Origin: Suillus spraguei
Lineage: Eukaryota; Basidiomycota; Agaricomycetes; Boletales; Suillaceae
Assembly: GCA_016800925.1 (NCBI GenBank)
Contig: JABCPU010000277.1
Span: 1 to 64,000, forward strand
Direction of reading: 5' to 3'
Length of the DNA stretch: 64,000 bases
In this document: positions 52,955 to 63,288 of the stretch, in pieces
Numbering within the stretch: the first letter of the stretch is position 1
Layout of the letters: the number at the start of each line of letters is the position of its first letter
The notes under the pieces: model-generated
Seen by the model: only the letters and a program-made list of their open reading frames with translations
The model's database searches: none
What the model was told of the DNA's origin: nothing
Made by a program: the position numbers and the translations under genes

Positions 52955-53131
52955 TAGTGCTTGACATCCGACCTCCGGCAGATGTTCACTGAGGGTCAAT
53001 TTGATCCAAAAAATCTCACCGCCCTAGCGCATCATTTGAAGATTCCGCAGTCTCTCATGTTCATGAATAGCCCAGGTCCCAATTTTCGGTATCCTGTGTC
53101 AGAGTTTGGAACACGCATCATTTCGATTTGA
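52955..53131 (+). pseudogene. Fragment of an unrecognised gene (related to 55120-55260)
   Basis: An open segment LTSDLRQMFTEGQFDPKNL..., then HHLKIPQSLMFMNSPGPNFR and EFGTRI, ending in a stop at 53131. It is preceded by a TAG in the same frame. The same sequence occurs at 55120-55260 with substitutions and one T fewer. The family is unknown to me. Confidence 0.5.
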
Positions 53132-53799
53132 GCATCGTGCGAGCATCGCATCGACATTAGACTCTTTTGAGTCCACTGATATCGAGCACTTTCTTGGATA
53201 CTTGGGTTTGTCTACCACTGTAGGGGCAGAAATTCTCTGATCTGGACATCAGCACCATGAATATATTTGTGTACAATGTAAAGCACCAGTAACTGTAGAA
53301 TCAGTCATCATAGTACAACAAACAGCACTCTTGGCACCACTTCCAAGACATTCCCATGGTCTTTCGAAGCCGGTTTCGATGTTAAGTTGAAAGACCGTCC
53401 CCGGGAAGGTCTCCCCCAGGTGCCGCAATAGGCTCCTGCCTTTGAGAAAGTGGAGTGAGTGAGAGAAAAATGACGAGTATCAACTTCTTAACTTTGTCGC
53501 TGCGCTGGCAGGGTCACTGCAGGTTCAAATGACGAATGAGAGATCAGGATTCAGGATGAGGCCGAGGGGTTAAGCGAACTTTCTGTGCTTACGAAGAAGA
53601 GGATCGTCGATTATGGCTGCTGGCACTGCAGGTTCTGCCAAAATTCTGCCATCCCACAGCAATCGCCCAATCAATCAAAGTCATGCACATGAGTACGTGC
53701 AGGATATATAAGCTGATCGTCATCCTACAGTGTTCCCCCATCCTCAGAGATATCATTCGAAATCCCCCTCAGAAAATTGTATATTGCCTCGCACAGAAA
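53132..53799. other. Intergenic, no gene seen
   Basis: The first ~140 bp still matches 55260-55400. The remainder is the putative promoter region of the small secreted peptide gene; TATATAAG lies at 53705-53712. Confidence 0.45.
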
Positions 53800-54019
53800 A
53801 TGCGTTTATCAATCCCCGCTGTTGTTGTTGCTTTGACAGCATCTATGTTTGTCGATGCGTGTTCGTGGTATGGCGAAACTTGCGCTACAACTGCCGACTG
53901 TTGCCCCAACTTGGACTTGTCTTGTGAACCTGATGTAGTGAGTATGAGCAGATCGCTGTGCAACCAAGATTCAACCACAATGATGACTCACCTGCACACC
54001 TTAGAAACTCTGCGGTTAA
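53800..54019 (+). CDS. Small secreted cysteine-rich peptide, knottin-like pattern
   Basis: ATG at 53800, 88 bp after a TATATAAG box. Exon 1 (53800-53937) encodes a signal peptide (MRLSIPAVVVALTASMFVDA) and the first five Cys. A 67-nt intron (53938-54004; GTGAGT donor, TTAG acceptor) joins to a 15-nt exon 2 that supplies the sixth Cys and TAA. Spacing is C-x6-C-x5-C-C-x6-C-x6-C, the inhibitor-cystine-knot arrangement. The mature peptide is about 30 residues. The function is unknown: knottins include protease inhibitors, antimicrobial peptides and effectors; the sequence does not choose among them. Without splicing the frame runs on with unrelated residues, so the intron call matters. Confidence 0.6.
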
Positions 54020-54829
54020 TATTGAACCATTTAGAAAATGGAGCCGGCAGCCTGAGCGGCACGTAATTATTTTTTCTGCTTTTGCTTTGGCATTATGGTT
54101 GATGGTGCAATATCTAGTTCGGAGCCCATCAGTACAGTTGTATTTGGAGTCTTGGACGAGTTTTCATACTGCTCGAGCGATGTAAAATATTTGAATGTAA
54201 TGCTTGGCAGCCCGTAACTGGCACTGGTGAGGCCAAAATCGCCAAATTCACTGCTGCGACAGCAAGCGAACGACTGCCATCATCGTGTAGTGATAATGCC
54301 ATCAATATTGACGCAGAAGAGCTGACAAATGAGTCGCCTCATGTGGTTTCGGACTGCAGCTTGTCCCGGGCCAGAACCGAAAGTAATTCAAATCATTAAT
54401 GATGGCAGTGCTATGAATATGCAAGCCGCTTGCAAAGATCACGTCAGCAACATTCAAAATACAGAAGTGTTGACAAATGGGTCAGCATCATGTGGTCTCG
54501 GACTGCAGCTTGTGCAGAACTTGCGGAAGTTAGTTAAGGGATTGCTACCTCTGAGTATTCCCGTGAGTGAAAGCGACAAGCCCCTGTCACCGTTTGGAGG
54601 TGATCCTAGGCAACAAGTCAGACCCTTGGGAAATGGTTAATCGGGCACTCGACAATGCTTAGTAGCCTTTGGGATATGGCAAAACACCTGAAAACCTTGC
54701 ACGATGCATGCGTGAGTAGCAAGCCTGGTGGCTTACGTACACCTTCATATACTTATCATTTATGGTTCATTGCATCGTAGACTTAGCTTGTACCTTACTG
54801 TCGTCGTCATCCCGCAATCCAGAACGTGG
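54020..54829. other. Gene-like relic sequence, unassigned
   Basis: Protein-like stretches occur (DAEELTNESPHVVSDCS near 54315; a near-repeat of this sequence 140 bp later, TGACAAATG...CATGTGGT...CGGACTGCAGCTTGT), but with stops between them. Possibly 5' parts of the relic at 54830-55300. Confidence 0.3.
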
Positions 54830-54894
54830 TTTTGTTTTGTTTCGCGTGTCTCATCAGTGTTTCTTATCGTTGGCCACGTCTTGATTCCATCTCG

Positions 54895-55262
54895 GTATCA
54901 ACGACCTTTGTAACAAGCTGGGAATCAACGTCCGCTTCTTGGGCATCCACATGTTTGGAGATAAGCAGTGCACTTTCATGGCAGAAACATACCTTCCGAG
55001 ATTCGAAAAGCAAGTTATATTTCTGTCACTGATCCTGACAATGATTTTTTAGTTCTGGACGAAGCAAAATTTCCTGAAATTACCGTTGATCTGGTGCCCG
55101 AACAATGTTCTTGCCTTAGTACTTGACATCTGACCTCCGGCAGATGTTTATTGATGGTCAATTTGATTCAAAAAATCTCACCGCCCTAGCGCATCATTTG
55201 AAGATTCCGCGGTCTCTCATGTTCATGAATAGCCCAGGTCCCAATTTCGGTATCCTGTGGCA
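54895..55262 (+). pseudogene. Degenerate gene of unknown family
   Basis: Reads NKLGINVRFLGIHMFGDKQC and FMAETYLPRFEKQ (about 54910-55010), then, after a frame change, ISVTDPDNDFLVLDEAKFP and EITVDLVPEQCSCL, then LTSDLRQMFIDGQFDSKNL and HHLKIPRSLMFMNSPG. Stops and frameshifts separate the parts. The last part is shared with 52955-53131. I do not recognise the family. Confidence 0.45.
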
Positions 55263-55734
55263 GAGTTTGGAACACGCATCGCATCGACATTAGATTCTTT
55301 CGGTGGGGTATCGTTCACTGATATCGAGTACTTTCTTTTGATACTCGAGTTTTGTCTACCACTGTAGGAGCAGAAGTTCTCTGATCTGAACAGTAGTACC
55401 ATGCCAATCAGCCAACTTGTGAAGAAAGTGTTAAATCGTCATAGTTGTCATCGTTGTCATCGTCCATAGCACATTTCCTTTTTCTACTTTATCACGTGCA
55501 TTCTTCTCACATATAATACGCTTCGCTTCGGTTCCTCATACCTCAGTTGTTGTCTCCCAACACTGAGGTATGTTATTTGTTCTCTCGTCGTCCCGCCGTC
55601 TCTTATAATACTCTTTCTAGCGTGTTCATCAGGAAATCACCGAGATGTAGGTTTTTCTAGTTGTATGTGATCAGAGCACCCAAAAATAGCACATGCAGGT
55701 AAACCTTGGTAATTTTTGACTATGCAACAGCATC
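55263..55734. other. Intergenic, no gene seen
   Basis: The left part continues the 53 kb / 55 kb duplication to about 55400; the rest is unremarkable. Confidence 0.4.
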
Positions 55735-56110
55735 TAGATATCCAATGCCAGCTATGGGCTATGATATCAGTGCAATATTGATGACCCTTGGTATGGTCTT
55801 GCCATCACAGACCCACTAGGCAATGTTCTGGCCTGACACTATCATCTTTCATCTTTGGTTATCTCCTCTTATCTGGCGCTCACTTCTTGGTGATAGTGTT
55901 GGAAGACTTGACTACACAATAGCATCTAGATATTCAATGGCTACGGGTTATGATATCAGTGCAATATTGATGACCCTTGGTATGATCTTGCCATCACAGA
56001 CCCACTAGGCAATGTTCTGGCCTGACACTATCATCTTTCATCTTTGGTTATCGCACTCACTTCTTGGTGATAGTATTGGAAGACTTGACCATGCAATAGC
56101 ACTTAGATCA
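55735..56110 (+). repeat. 189-bp tandem repeat, two copies
   Basis: Two direct copies offset by 189 bp share TTGGTATG(G/A)TCTTGCCATC, CCACTAGGCAATGTTCTGGC and CACTTCTTGGTGATAGT. The second copy has a 13-bp deletion (CTCCTCTTATCTGG missing near 56050). The open frames over it are repeat translations. Confidence 0.85.
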
Positions 56111-56472
56111 TCCTCAATCGCGACAGCGCCAGTCCCTGATACCACTGCCGGATACCTACGGACCATGCTGGCCTGTATTTCGCCATCTAGTGTTTACAAT
56201 CATGATCTAATGGCACACCGCTGAGCCACATGAAGGCCCTAAGATATTCATACTATAAGCCACTAGATTTTACCAAGACTAACATGTCTGAAAGATAGGA
56301 ATATGATCTAAGACAACTTTGAGGCCTACTAGTCCAACACGTCCGAAATCCAGAAAAACCATCAATGACAACTTTGAAGTCTGAGTTCATCAGTCATACA
56401 TTGCGAAGTCGGATTTTGAAATTTGATGCCTGACTTCTTCAACATGAGACCATTGCTGCCAAAGACAAAACA
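56111..56472. other. Intergenic, no gene seen
   Basis: No recognisable gene or repeat. Confidence 0.35.
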
Positions 56473-56830
56473 TCATGACATGCTCTGAATGACACAGTTC
56501 TGAATGATAAAGCCATCAATGATGCGAAGAAGTTCAAGATTATGAAAAGATGAATCATTGGATAAAACACCGTTGACAAACTGCGCAAACGGGAGGATCC
56601 ACCCACTGAGATCCGGACATATAATCCCTGAGACATCAAAGTACAACATCCTTCGGAACGACAGACGGCCAATTGCGCTTGCATTCACTTCGTGCTCAAG
56701 TACAGCATCTTGTTTGTGCTCCAGACGGGCCATCTTTGCTCTTTGGGAAGGAGAGATGATCTCCATCGACAACTTCTCGAGCACAGATGGACCAAACTCA
56801 TGGTCCCAAAAAATGCATCAGCGTCTGAAA
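56473..56830 (-). pseudogene. Unrecognised protein fragment
   Basis: A minus-strand open segment DHEFGPSVLEKLSMEIISPS followed by QRAKMARLEHKQDAVLEHEV and FDVSGIICPDLSGWILPF reads like real protein, ending at 56473. Upstream open sequence in another frame (56685-56876) is probably a shadow or an earlier exon. The family is unknown. Confidence 0.35.
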
Positions 56831-56880
56831 GCGTGTATGATTCCAAGTGAGCAAGAAAAATGTTACACAGTTCCACCAGT

Positions 56881-57404
56881 GCAACTGAGGTGGAGGAATT
56901 AAGCCAAGGCGGGTCGTTGTGTACACTAAAAGCAAGGCATGCAGCAGCTGTGAGTGCACTATGAGTTACTGTGAGTGAAATGAAGTGAATAGGGCCAGGT
57001 CAAGTCATAGTACCTAAGTGAAGAGCACAAAAGCTTGATAAGGTAGCCCCTTCCTTCTTCTTTGATTTCAGAGTCAACAACAGTAATAATCTGGGCATAT
57101 TTGGAGATTTTTTGATCAGGACTCACCCACCCACTTTGATCAAAACACACATGTCGCACTGTTTAACATAAGAGTGCCATATGAACTGAGACTAAGAGCT
57201 CGTTCGGTAACTGTTTGTATAAGCCAAAATTTCGAAATACAGTACACTTTTTCATAACACATAACGTCGGGACCCCTCGCAGGCTATGCATTACCAAGTT
57301 GTGTGACATATGTGACACATTGTGATGCCATGTGACCTCCCTCAGAGTGTGACAGTTGAGAGCGGTACAAAACATATCATTTTCTATTTACCACCGAAGT
57401 ATGA
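56881..57404. other. Intergenic, no gene seen
   Basis: No convincing coding sequence up to the Copia LTR. Confidence 0.35.
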
Positions 57405-57713
57405 TGTTGGAATCCGAATGATCCGAGAGGAAAGAGAACGAAGGATCCGAGATAGGTACGAGTGAGAAGAGATAAGAAGAGTGGTCCGAGTGCAAGGCCA
57501 GAATGGCCAATAGCGTGTGCCAGCGTGACGACGTCATTACGCTGTGCAATATGCCGTTTGATTAGTTTTATTATTGTTGCTATTCCACTCACCTTATAGT
57601 AGGCGCTCAAGCGCAAAAACATCTCAGTTCTTTTCAAGAGACTGAGATGTAAGTACCTAGTCACCAGTCACCGTTTTTGCCCTGGCTAACGAGCATTTTA
57701 GTTACCTGTTATC
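57405..57713 (+). repeat. Copia 5' LTR
   Basis: 309 bp, TGTTGGAATCCGAATGATCC... to ...GTTACCTGTTATC, matching the 3' LTR base for base in length. Boundaries are from where the two copies stop matching; a canonical CA end is not seen. Confidence 0.85.
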
Positions 57714-57868
57714 GTAAGCAAAGCACTTACTGCCTTTAAGGCCTATGAGGCCTGGCTTGCTCGTCAATCGCCAGGAGTATGCCTATGGAGGGTCCAATCT
57801 GATCGTGGGGAGAGTACCTGAGCACAGAGTTTGACACCTACCTATCTCAGCATGGTATAGAGCATCAG

Positions 57869-60112
57869 TTGACTGTACACGACTCACCTCAGCAGAATGG
57901 CATAGCCAAGCGCCTGAATCGGACTCTGGTAGAGCACGGAAGGGCGATGCTTATCACCAAGGACCTCCCGAAGTTCCTCTGGGCAGAGGCCGTCAGTTAT
58001 GCTACCTGGTTGAAGAATCGCCTACCGTCTAGAGCAACACCAGGCACCATGCCCTATGAACTTGTCCGAAAGGCAAAGCCCAGCCTTGCACAGGCGCACG
58101 AATTTGGATGTGCCACCTATGTCCACCTCTTGGACGCTGGGAAACTCAAGCTGCGAGCAGAGGAAGGGGTTTTCATGGGGGTGGATGCAGAGAGCAAGGG
58201 TTACTGTATCTACTGGCTGGAGAAATGGAGGGTGTCAGTGGAATGGAACGTGACCTTTGCCCTTACCGAGGTGACTGTTGCCCAAGATGTACTGAACGAG
58301 GGGGAGTCCAACACCACCCCGAACAGTAACAGCAACAATAACAACAACAACGATGTTGCAGTTACTGAAGCTGGCAATGCACCTACCGTTCAGCACATCC
58401 CAGTGCCACCATCCTCCATCCCTACTCCAGAGCCAAGAGTAATGCGCAGTAGGCCAGCCCCAGGTTACTATACCAGACTTCAGAGTGGCCAGATGGTGAC
58501 AGTTGCCATAGAGTCCCTGCTGGAGGCATCAGAATTGGACCTCCTGGAGGAGGTAACCCACCTAGAACATGCCCTGGCTGCTGCCGAGCCAGAGCCCACC
58601 TTGCAGCAGGCATTGAATGGCCCAGATGGGGTTGAATGGAAGGAGGCGGTTGACTATGAGATCAGTCAGTTAGAGAAACTTGGCACATGGGAGGTAACAG
58701 ACTTACCCCAAGGAGCTAACATCATCTCCTGCCATTTTGTCCTGGCAATGAAGCGAGGCCCAGATGGCGAGAAACTTAAGCTCCATGCCCGCCTAGTTGC
58801 AAATGGTCAGAGGCAGCAATACAGCATCGACTACTTCGACACCTTCACCCCAACTGCAAATATGAGCACCATCAGGACAATCCTGACGATGGCAGCCCAG
58901 AAGGACTGGGAAATCCACCAGGTCGACATTAAAAGCGCTTACCTCTATGCTACCATCCAGGAAGATATCTATATGAGGCTGCCACCTGGATATCTGAAGG
59001 CTGGTTTTGAGTGGGCGGAAGAGCTGGCAGGAGTTTTTGATAAGCTCAAGTTTACCTGCTCGAAGGTAGACCAGGCTGTCTACTTCAAGCGAGGGCCCAA
59101 CAAGCATGTCGTCATCACCGTGTCTGTAGATGACATGGCCATCACCACCAACCATATCTCCCACATCCACTGCTTTAAGGCACAACTCCTCGACTTCTTC
59201 AAAATATCAGACCTAGGGGAGTTAAACTGGCTGTTAGGACTGAAGGTAATGCACGACCAAACTGCATGCACCTTAGCCCTATCACAGAAAGCATACATCG
59301 ATACCATAGTCAAGAGGTTTTACCTCACCAAAGCAAAGAGTGCCCAAACCCCCATGCAACCAGGCACCATGTTATCTGTGGATCAGTGCCCTAGCATGCT
59401 CGCAGAAACACAGGCCATGAGTGACGTACCTTATCAGTGAGCTATCGGGTCGCTAATGTATGCTGCCACAAGCACATGGCCTGATATAGCCTTTGCTGTG
59501 GCCACCCTTTCGCAGTTTATGCAGAACCCAGGAAGAATTCACTGGGAAGCAGCCAAACGCGCGCTCTGATACCTAAAAGGGTCAGCAGAGATTGAGCTCA
59601 CCCTCAGCATGACGGATGAGGGTATAGAGGCCTTTGTGGATGCAGACTGGGTGTCCCAGCTTCACCGGCACTCAATGTCTGGCTATATCATTCTACTGAA
59701 CAGAGGACCAGTAGCCTGGAGTGCGAGGAAGCAGCCATTAATTGCTTTATCCATGGCAGAGGCTGAGTACATTGCACTTACCAGTGTAGCTCAGGAGGTA
59801 CTGTACCTCCAGCTTCTCATTGGCGAGCTCTACAATGTGCCATCCCTTCCTACCCCCATATTCTGCGATAACCAGGCCACTATTGCATTAGCGAGTACTG
59901 GGAAGTTCCAATCATGCACCAAACACATCGACCTGCGGTACCACTTTGTTCGTTCCCACATCAGGAATGGAATGTTCAATCTCCTCTATTGTCCCATGGA
60001 CAAGAATGTGGCTGATGCCTTCACCAAGGCTTTACCCCACCCACACCTTCAAAAGTTGAGGACACAGATGAGCCTGGCTTGCACTCGAGAGGGAGTGTTG
60101 GAATCTGAATGA
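57869..60112 (+). pseudogene. Copia pol remnant: integrase part, RT, RNase H
   Basis: Integrase C-terminal half (HDSPQQNGIAKRLNRTLVEH, near 57877), then the RVT_2 reverse transcriptase (TFTPTANMSTIRTILTMAA; QVDIKSAYLYATIQEDIYMR; catalytic VDDM at 59128-59139), then RNase H (FVDADWVS; WSARKQPLIALSMAEAEYIA; DKNVADAFTKALP). Two in-frame TGA codons (59438 and 59568) stand where Copia proteins have Arg, consistent with CGA-to-TGA. GYLK is joined directly to AGFEW, so the YGLKQ motif and about 15 residues are deleted in frame. Non-functional. Confidence 0.88.
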
Positions 60113-60404
60113 TCAAAGAGGAAAGAGACCGAAGGATCCGAGATAGGTACAAGTGAGAAGAGATAAGAAGAGTGGTCCGAGTGCAAGGCCAGAATGGCCA
60201 ATAGCGTGTGCCAGCATGACAACATTGTTACACTGTGCAATATGCCGTTTGATTAGTTTTATTATTGTTGCTATTCCACTCACCTTATAGTAGGCGCTCA
60301 AGCGCAAAAACATCTCAGTTCTTTTCAAGAGACTGAGATGTAAGTACCTAGTCACCAGTCACCGTTTTTGCCCTGGCTAACGAGCGTTTTAGTTACCTGT
60401 TATC
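60096..60404 (+). repeat. Copia 3' LTR
   Basis: 309 bp, TGTTGGAATCTGAATGATCA... to ...GTTACCTGTTATC. It has about 15-20 substitutions against the 5' LTR, several of them C/T or G/A. Confidence 0.85.
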
Positions 60405-60467
60405 TAGGTACTTTAACCGTCAATATGAGTTCTTTTCAAGAGACTGAGATTTACCTGTTATCCAGCG
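60405..60467 (+). repeat. Scrambled Copia LTR remnant
   Basis: GTTCTTTTCAAGAGACTGAG (60429-60448) and TTACCTGTTATC (60451-60462) are two LTR pieces now directly joined; the ~70 bp normally between them are missing. It is a relic of another LTR or of recombination at the 3' LTR. Confidence 0.6.
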
Positions 60468-61026
60468 TGTCCGCTCCCCACCTTATCGTCTCATAATCCC
60501 AGATATGAATCTATTGTTGTCTGCTTTGCTCCACAAATTTCCTCTCTGTGTTACAGTTGTACGTGCCCCTATTCATTTTCCCGTTATCTTCTTACTTGTA
60601 TATCATGTCACATGACTCTGACTCATATGCTCAATGCATCTGTACAACACATGCCTTCCTTATTAGGATACGCAGTTACATTCTCACAGTTACCTGGTCT
60701 GTGCGCACATATTTGCCTATATAAGCACAGTGTACTTGTAGTAGATTCTTTACTTTAATCTTACTGGGTTTTACCTGGAACTTCCTTCACTTAGGTCTCC
60801 AACCTAGGTCGTCCTTGAATCATCTCTAAGTCTAAGCACTCCTTAGCCTTAGTCTCTATTCTCGTAAAGAACCTCTCGGACTTATCCTTGAGGCCAGACC
60901 CTTGATCGTACTCGGAACGCGTTCCTTGTACTTTCACCTTGTCCTCTTGTGGACATTGTAAGAAGCTCCCAGCAGACCGTCTGTGTCTTTTCACTGTCGC
61001 TGGTGACACCACCCCAGTTCGTAACA
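60468..61026 (+). repeat. Putative solo LTR of another retroelement
   Basis: The stretch starts TGTCCGC and ends GTTCGTAACA, has a TATATAAGC box at 60718-60726 with T/C-rich sequence after it, and contains no coding region on the plus strand. No second copy is in the window, so the call rests on LTR-like layout only. Confidence 0.35.
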
Positions 61027-61089
61027 CTCTGCACACACAAGCACTAAATGCCCGCAGCCATTTTGAGAGATCAAATGAGAGCTCGAGTT

Positions 61090-61554
61090 CACCAAATTGA
61101 AGGATAGCATTGGCCCATTCACTGTATCTCCCTTTATCTCCATATGTTTGACCCATGTAAGCAAGGCCCACTCTACATCTGGCCTGGTTACAACACGTGG
61201 ACGTTTTGATGATAAAGCATGTGGATTAGAGTTGACTCACGCTTCTAACTCTGGCCGTTGTTTAAGGGCGTGAGATAAAGCTGATTAACTAAAGGCCAAA
61301 GCCCCTGTGGGTTCTTTTTCAAAGTGTAAAACAATTTTGGCTTGTGACTGATGGGGATGGGTATCAATGTATGGGAAGACAGCAAGCCAGTCATTTAAGG
61401 TGAGATTTTTTCGAGTCATGACCTTATGAGGTTTGGCTGAGGTAGCGGGTGCATCTTTATTCTTTGTGACTGTCTGTGAGCGCTGCTTGTAGGGAGCTGG
61501 CTTCTCCTGCAGTTTGCAGGTCTTATTGGACATGTGAAAGGAGAACAAAGACAA
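61090..61554 (-). pseudogene. Pogo-type transposase relic (CENP-B-like HTH domain)
   Basis: The minus strand reads MTRKNLTLNDWLAVFPYIDT...SQAKIVLHFEKEPTGALAF (61285-61554), then after a TAA the same frame continues LSHALKQRPELEA, a TGA, and HALSSKRPRVVTRPDVEWAL...HMEIKGDTVNGPML (to about 61105). This matches the N-terminal DNA-binding half of fungal pogo/Fot-like DDE_1 transposases. Both stops fit C-to-T changes (CAA-to-TAA, CGA-to-TGA). The DDE domain is missing. Confidence 0.75.
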
Positions 61555-61669
61555 ATTTTGACACCGCTATGCACTTTAGATAGTCTAAACTACATTAGTA
61601 TAGGTGCTGACAGTGACTGATGCTGACCCAAACACGGCCTCATAATGCATAAATCAGCCTGGAGGCTTA

Positions 61670-61886
61670 CAGTGGCTCAAAAAACTGTCCGCATGTTTTG
61701 ACATTTTTCACTATCTATGATATTGTGTGAGAATGAACAAATTCCTCAAGGACATACTTATACCACATTGTAGTATGGCTTCAGGGCTTTTATTTGAGCC
61801 CTACACCGCGGGAATCGGCGGAGATATGGTGGAGATATAAGGCTTATAAAATGATGACTCATGTGGACAGTTTTTTGAGTGTATAT
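61670..61886 (+). repeat. Left ~215-bp terminal inverted repeat of the Tc1 element
   Basis: It matches 63075-63285 in inverted orientation with a few differences. Within the arm, the outer CTCAAAAAACTGTCCGCATG recurs inverted at the inner edge (CATGTGGACAGTTTTTTGAG, about 61860-61879), so each arm has a transposase-site-like motif at both edges. The arm also contains an inner palindrome-like CCCTACACCG...CGGAG segment. Confidence 0.82.
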
Positions 61887-62029
61887 TAAAACTATATAAA
61901 TCATTATTTATGACACCATAAAAATCATGCCACTATTATATAAATTATAAAGTGGTGTCATTATGTTATTTTATGACTATATCTAACTATATAAACCAGA
62001 ATATCTCATGTATCATAGTCATAATCACC

Positions 62030-63045
62030 ATGAAAGCCATCTCCTCTGCTCAAAGAGATAATATCCTCTCTCTGTCTTATGCTGGCCTCTCTGCTCGCCA
62101 AATTTCCTCTAGAACTGGAGTATGCAAGTCCACTGTGGCCAAGTTCATCAAAGAAAGCCACCCAGACAAGGAAAACTCTTGTGGAGGACGTCCATCCAAG
62201 CTTACCTCTACTGACAAAAGGGCTATTATCCAACATATCACTACAGGAAAGGCTGATAATGCTGTCCAAGCCACCCATTATATCAATTCCACCATCACTA
62301 CCCCTGTCTCTTCACAAACTGTGAGGAATGTTCTCAAGGCAGCTCATCTCAAGGCAGTAACAAAGAAGAAAAAGCCTCTTCTCTCCATCAAACATAGGCA
62401 GAGAAGACTAGCCTTTGCCTTAGCTCATCAACACTGGACTGTAGAGGACTGGAAGCGTGTTATATGGTCAGATGAGACCAAAATCAATAGGATTGGGTCA
62501 GATGGGAAGGTGTATGTATGGAAAAAGAAGGGAGATGGCCTAACAGACAGAGAGGTTAATGGGACTGTCAAGTTTGGAGGAGGTTCTTTAATGGTATGGG
62601 GCTGTATGGGATGGAATGGTGTGGGAATGCTTGCTGAGGTTGAGGGGAAGATGAATGCTGAGCAGTATGTGGACATTTTAAATGACCACTTGCTGCCTAG
62701 CTTGGCAGAATCAGGGATTGATGAAGAAGATATCATTTTCCAACAGGATAATGATCCCAAGCACACATCCAGAAGAGCTAGGGAATGGTTTGAAGAACAT
62801 AACATCAATGTTCTTGACTGGCCAGCACAGTCTCCTGATGTCAATGTCATTGAACATCTCTGGGGAACACTCAAGAAAAAGCTTCAAGCCTATGAAAACC
62901 CCCTAAAGGAGTATGGGAGCTTTGGGAGAGAGTAGCAGTGGAATGGGGGAAGATCACAGCTGAGGATTGCCAGAAATTAATTGAGAGTATGCCTAGAAGG
63001 ATAGAGGCAGTAATTAAAGCCAAGGGAGGTCATACAAAATACTAG
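62030..63045 (+). pseudogene. Tc1-type transposase, DD34E, one frameshift
   Basis: Cut-and-paste transposase. Start taken at ATG 62030 (MKAISSAQRDNILSL); an in-frame ATG at 61952 would add 26 residues lying next to the TIR. The order is HTH (SARQISSRTGVCKSTVAKFI), a GRPSKLT linker, a second HTH, then the catalytic domain with WSDETK (D at 62471), QQDNDPKH (D at 62747) and VNVIEHLWG (E at 62852), i.e. D-D-34-E. A one-base loss in the A4C5 run near 62898-62905 shifts the last ~45 residues; in the other frame they continue VWELWERVAVEWGKITAEDC and stop at 63045. All catalytic residues precede the lesion. Confidence 0.88.
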
Positions 63046-63074
63046 AATACCTGGTTATTACTGTAAAATACTTG

Positions 63075-63285
63075 AGTCAAAAAACTGTCTGCATGAGTCA
63101 CCATTTTGTGAGCCTTGTATCTCCACCATATCTCCACCGATTCCCACGGTGTAGGGCTCAAATGAAAGCCCTGAAGCCATACTACAATGTGGTATAAGCA
63201 TGTTTTTGAGGCATTTGTTTGTTCTCACACAATATTATAGATAGTGAAAAATGCCAAAACATGCGGACAGTTTTTTGAGCCACTG
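63075..63285 (-). repeat. Right ~215-bp terminal inverted repeat of the Tc1 element
   Basis: Partner of 61670-61886. The inner edge reads CTTGAGTCAAAAAACTGTCT (63071-63090) and the outer edge ends GGACAGTTTTTTGAGCCACTG at 63285 (split for length: GGACAGTTTTTTGAG + CCACTG). Confidence 0.82.
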
Positions 63286-63288
63286 TAT

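Larger units (their letters stand above)
57405..60404 (+). mobile_element. Internally deleted Ty1/Copia retrotransposon with two LTRs
   Basis: Two 309-bp LTRs (57405-57713 and 60096-60404) start TGTTGGAATC and are about 94-95% identical; a purine-rich tract CGAGAGGGAG precedes the 3' LTR. The interior starts already inside the integrase, so gag, protease and the integrase zinc/N-terminal part are gone, and no primer-binding site is evident after the 5' LTR. No 5-bp target duplication is obvious (TATGA before, TAGGT after). Confidence 0.85.
61670..63285 (+). mobile_element. Tc1/mariner element, nearly intact
   Basis: Bounded by TA dinucleotides (61668-61669 and 63286-63287). The ends are CAGTGGCTCAAAAAACTGTC at 61670 and its reverse complement ending at 63285. 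The TIRs are about 215 bp. Total length is 1616 bp, with a single transposase gene. Confidence 0.92.

Noticed and set aside
61952..62029. Upstream start of the Tc1 transposase at 61952
   Set aside because: The extra 26 residues lie between the TIR and MKAISSAQR and do not resemble Tc1 N-termini; 62030 is the better start.
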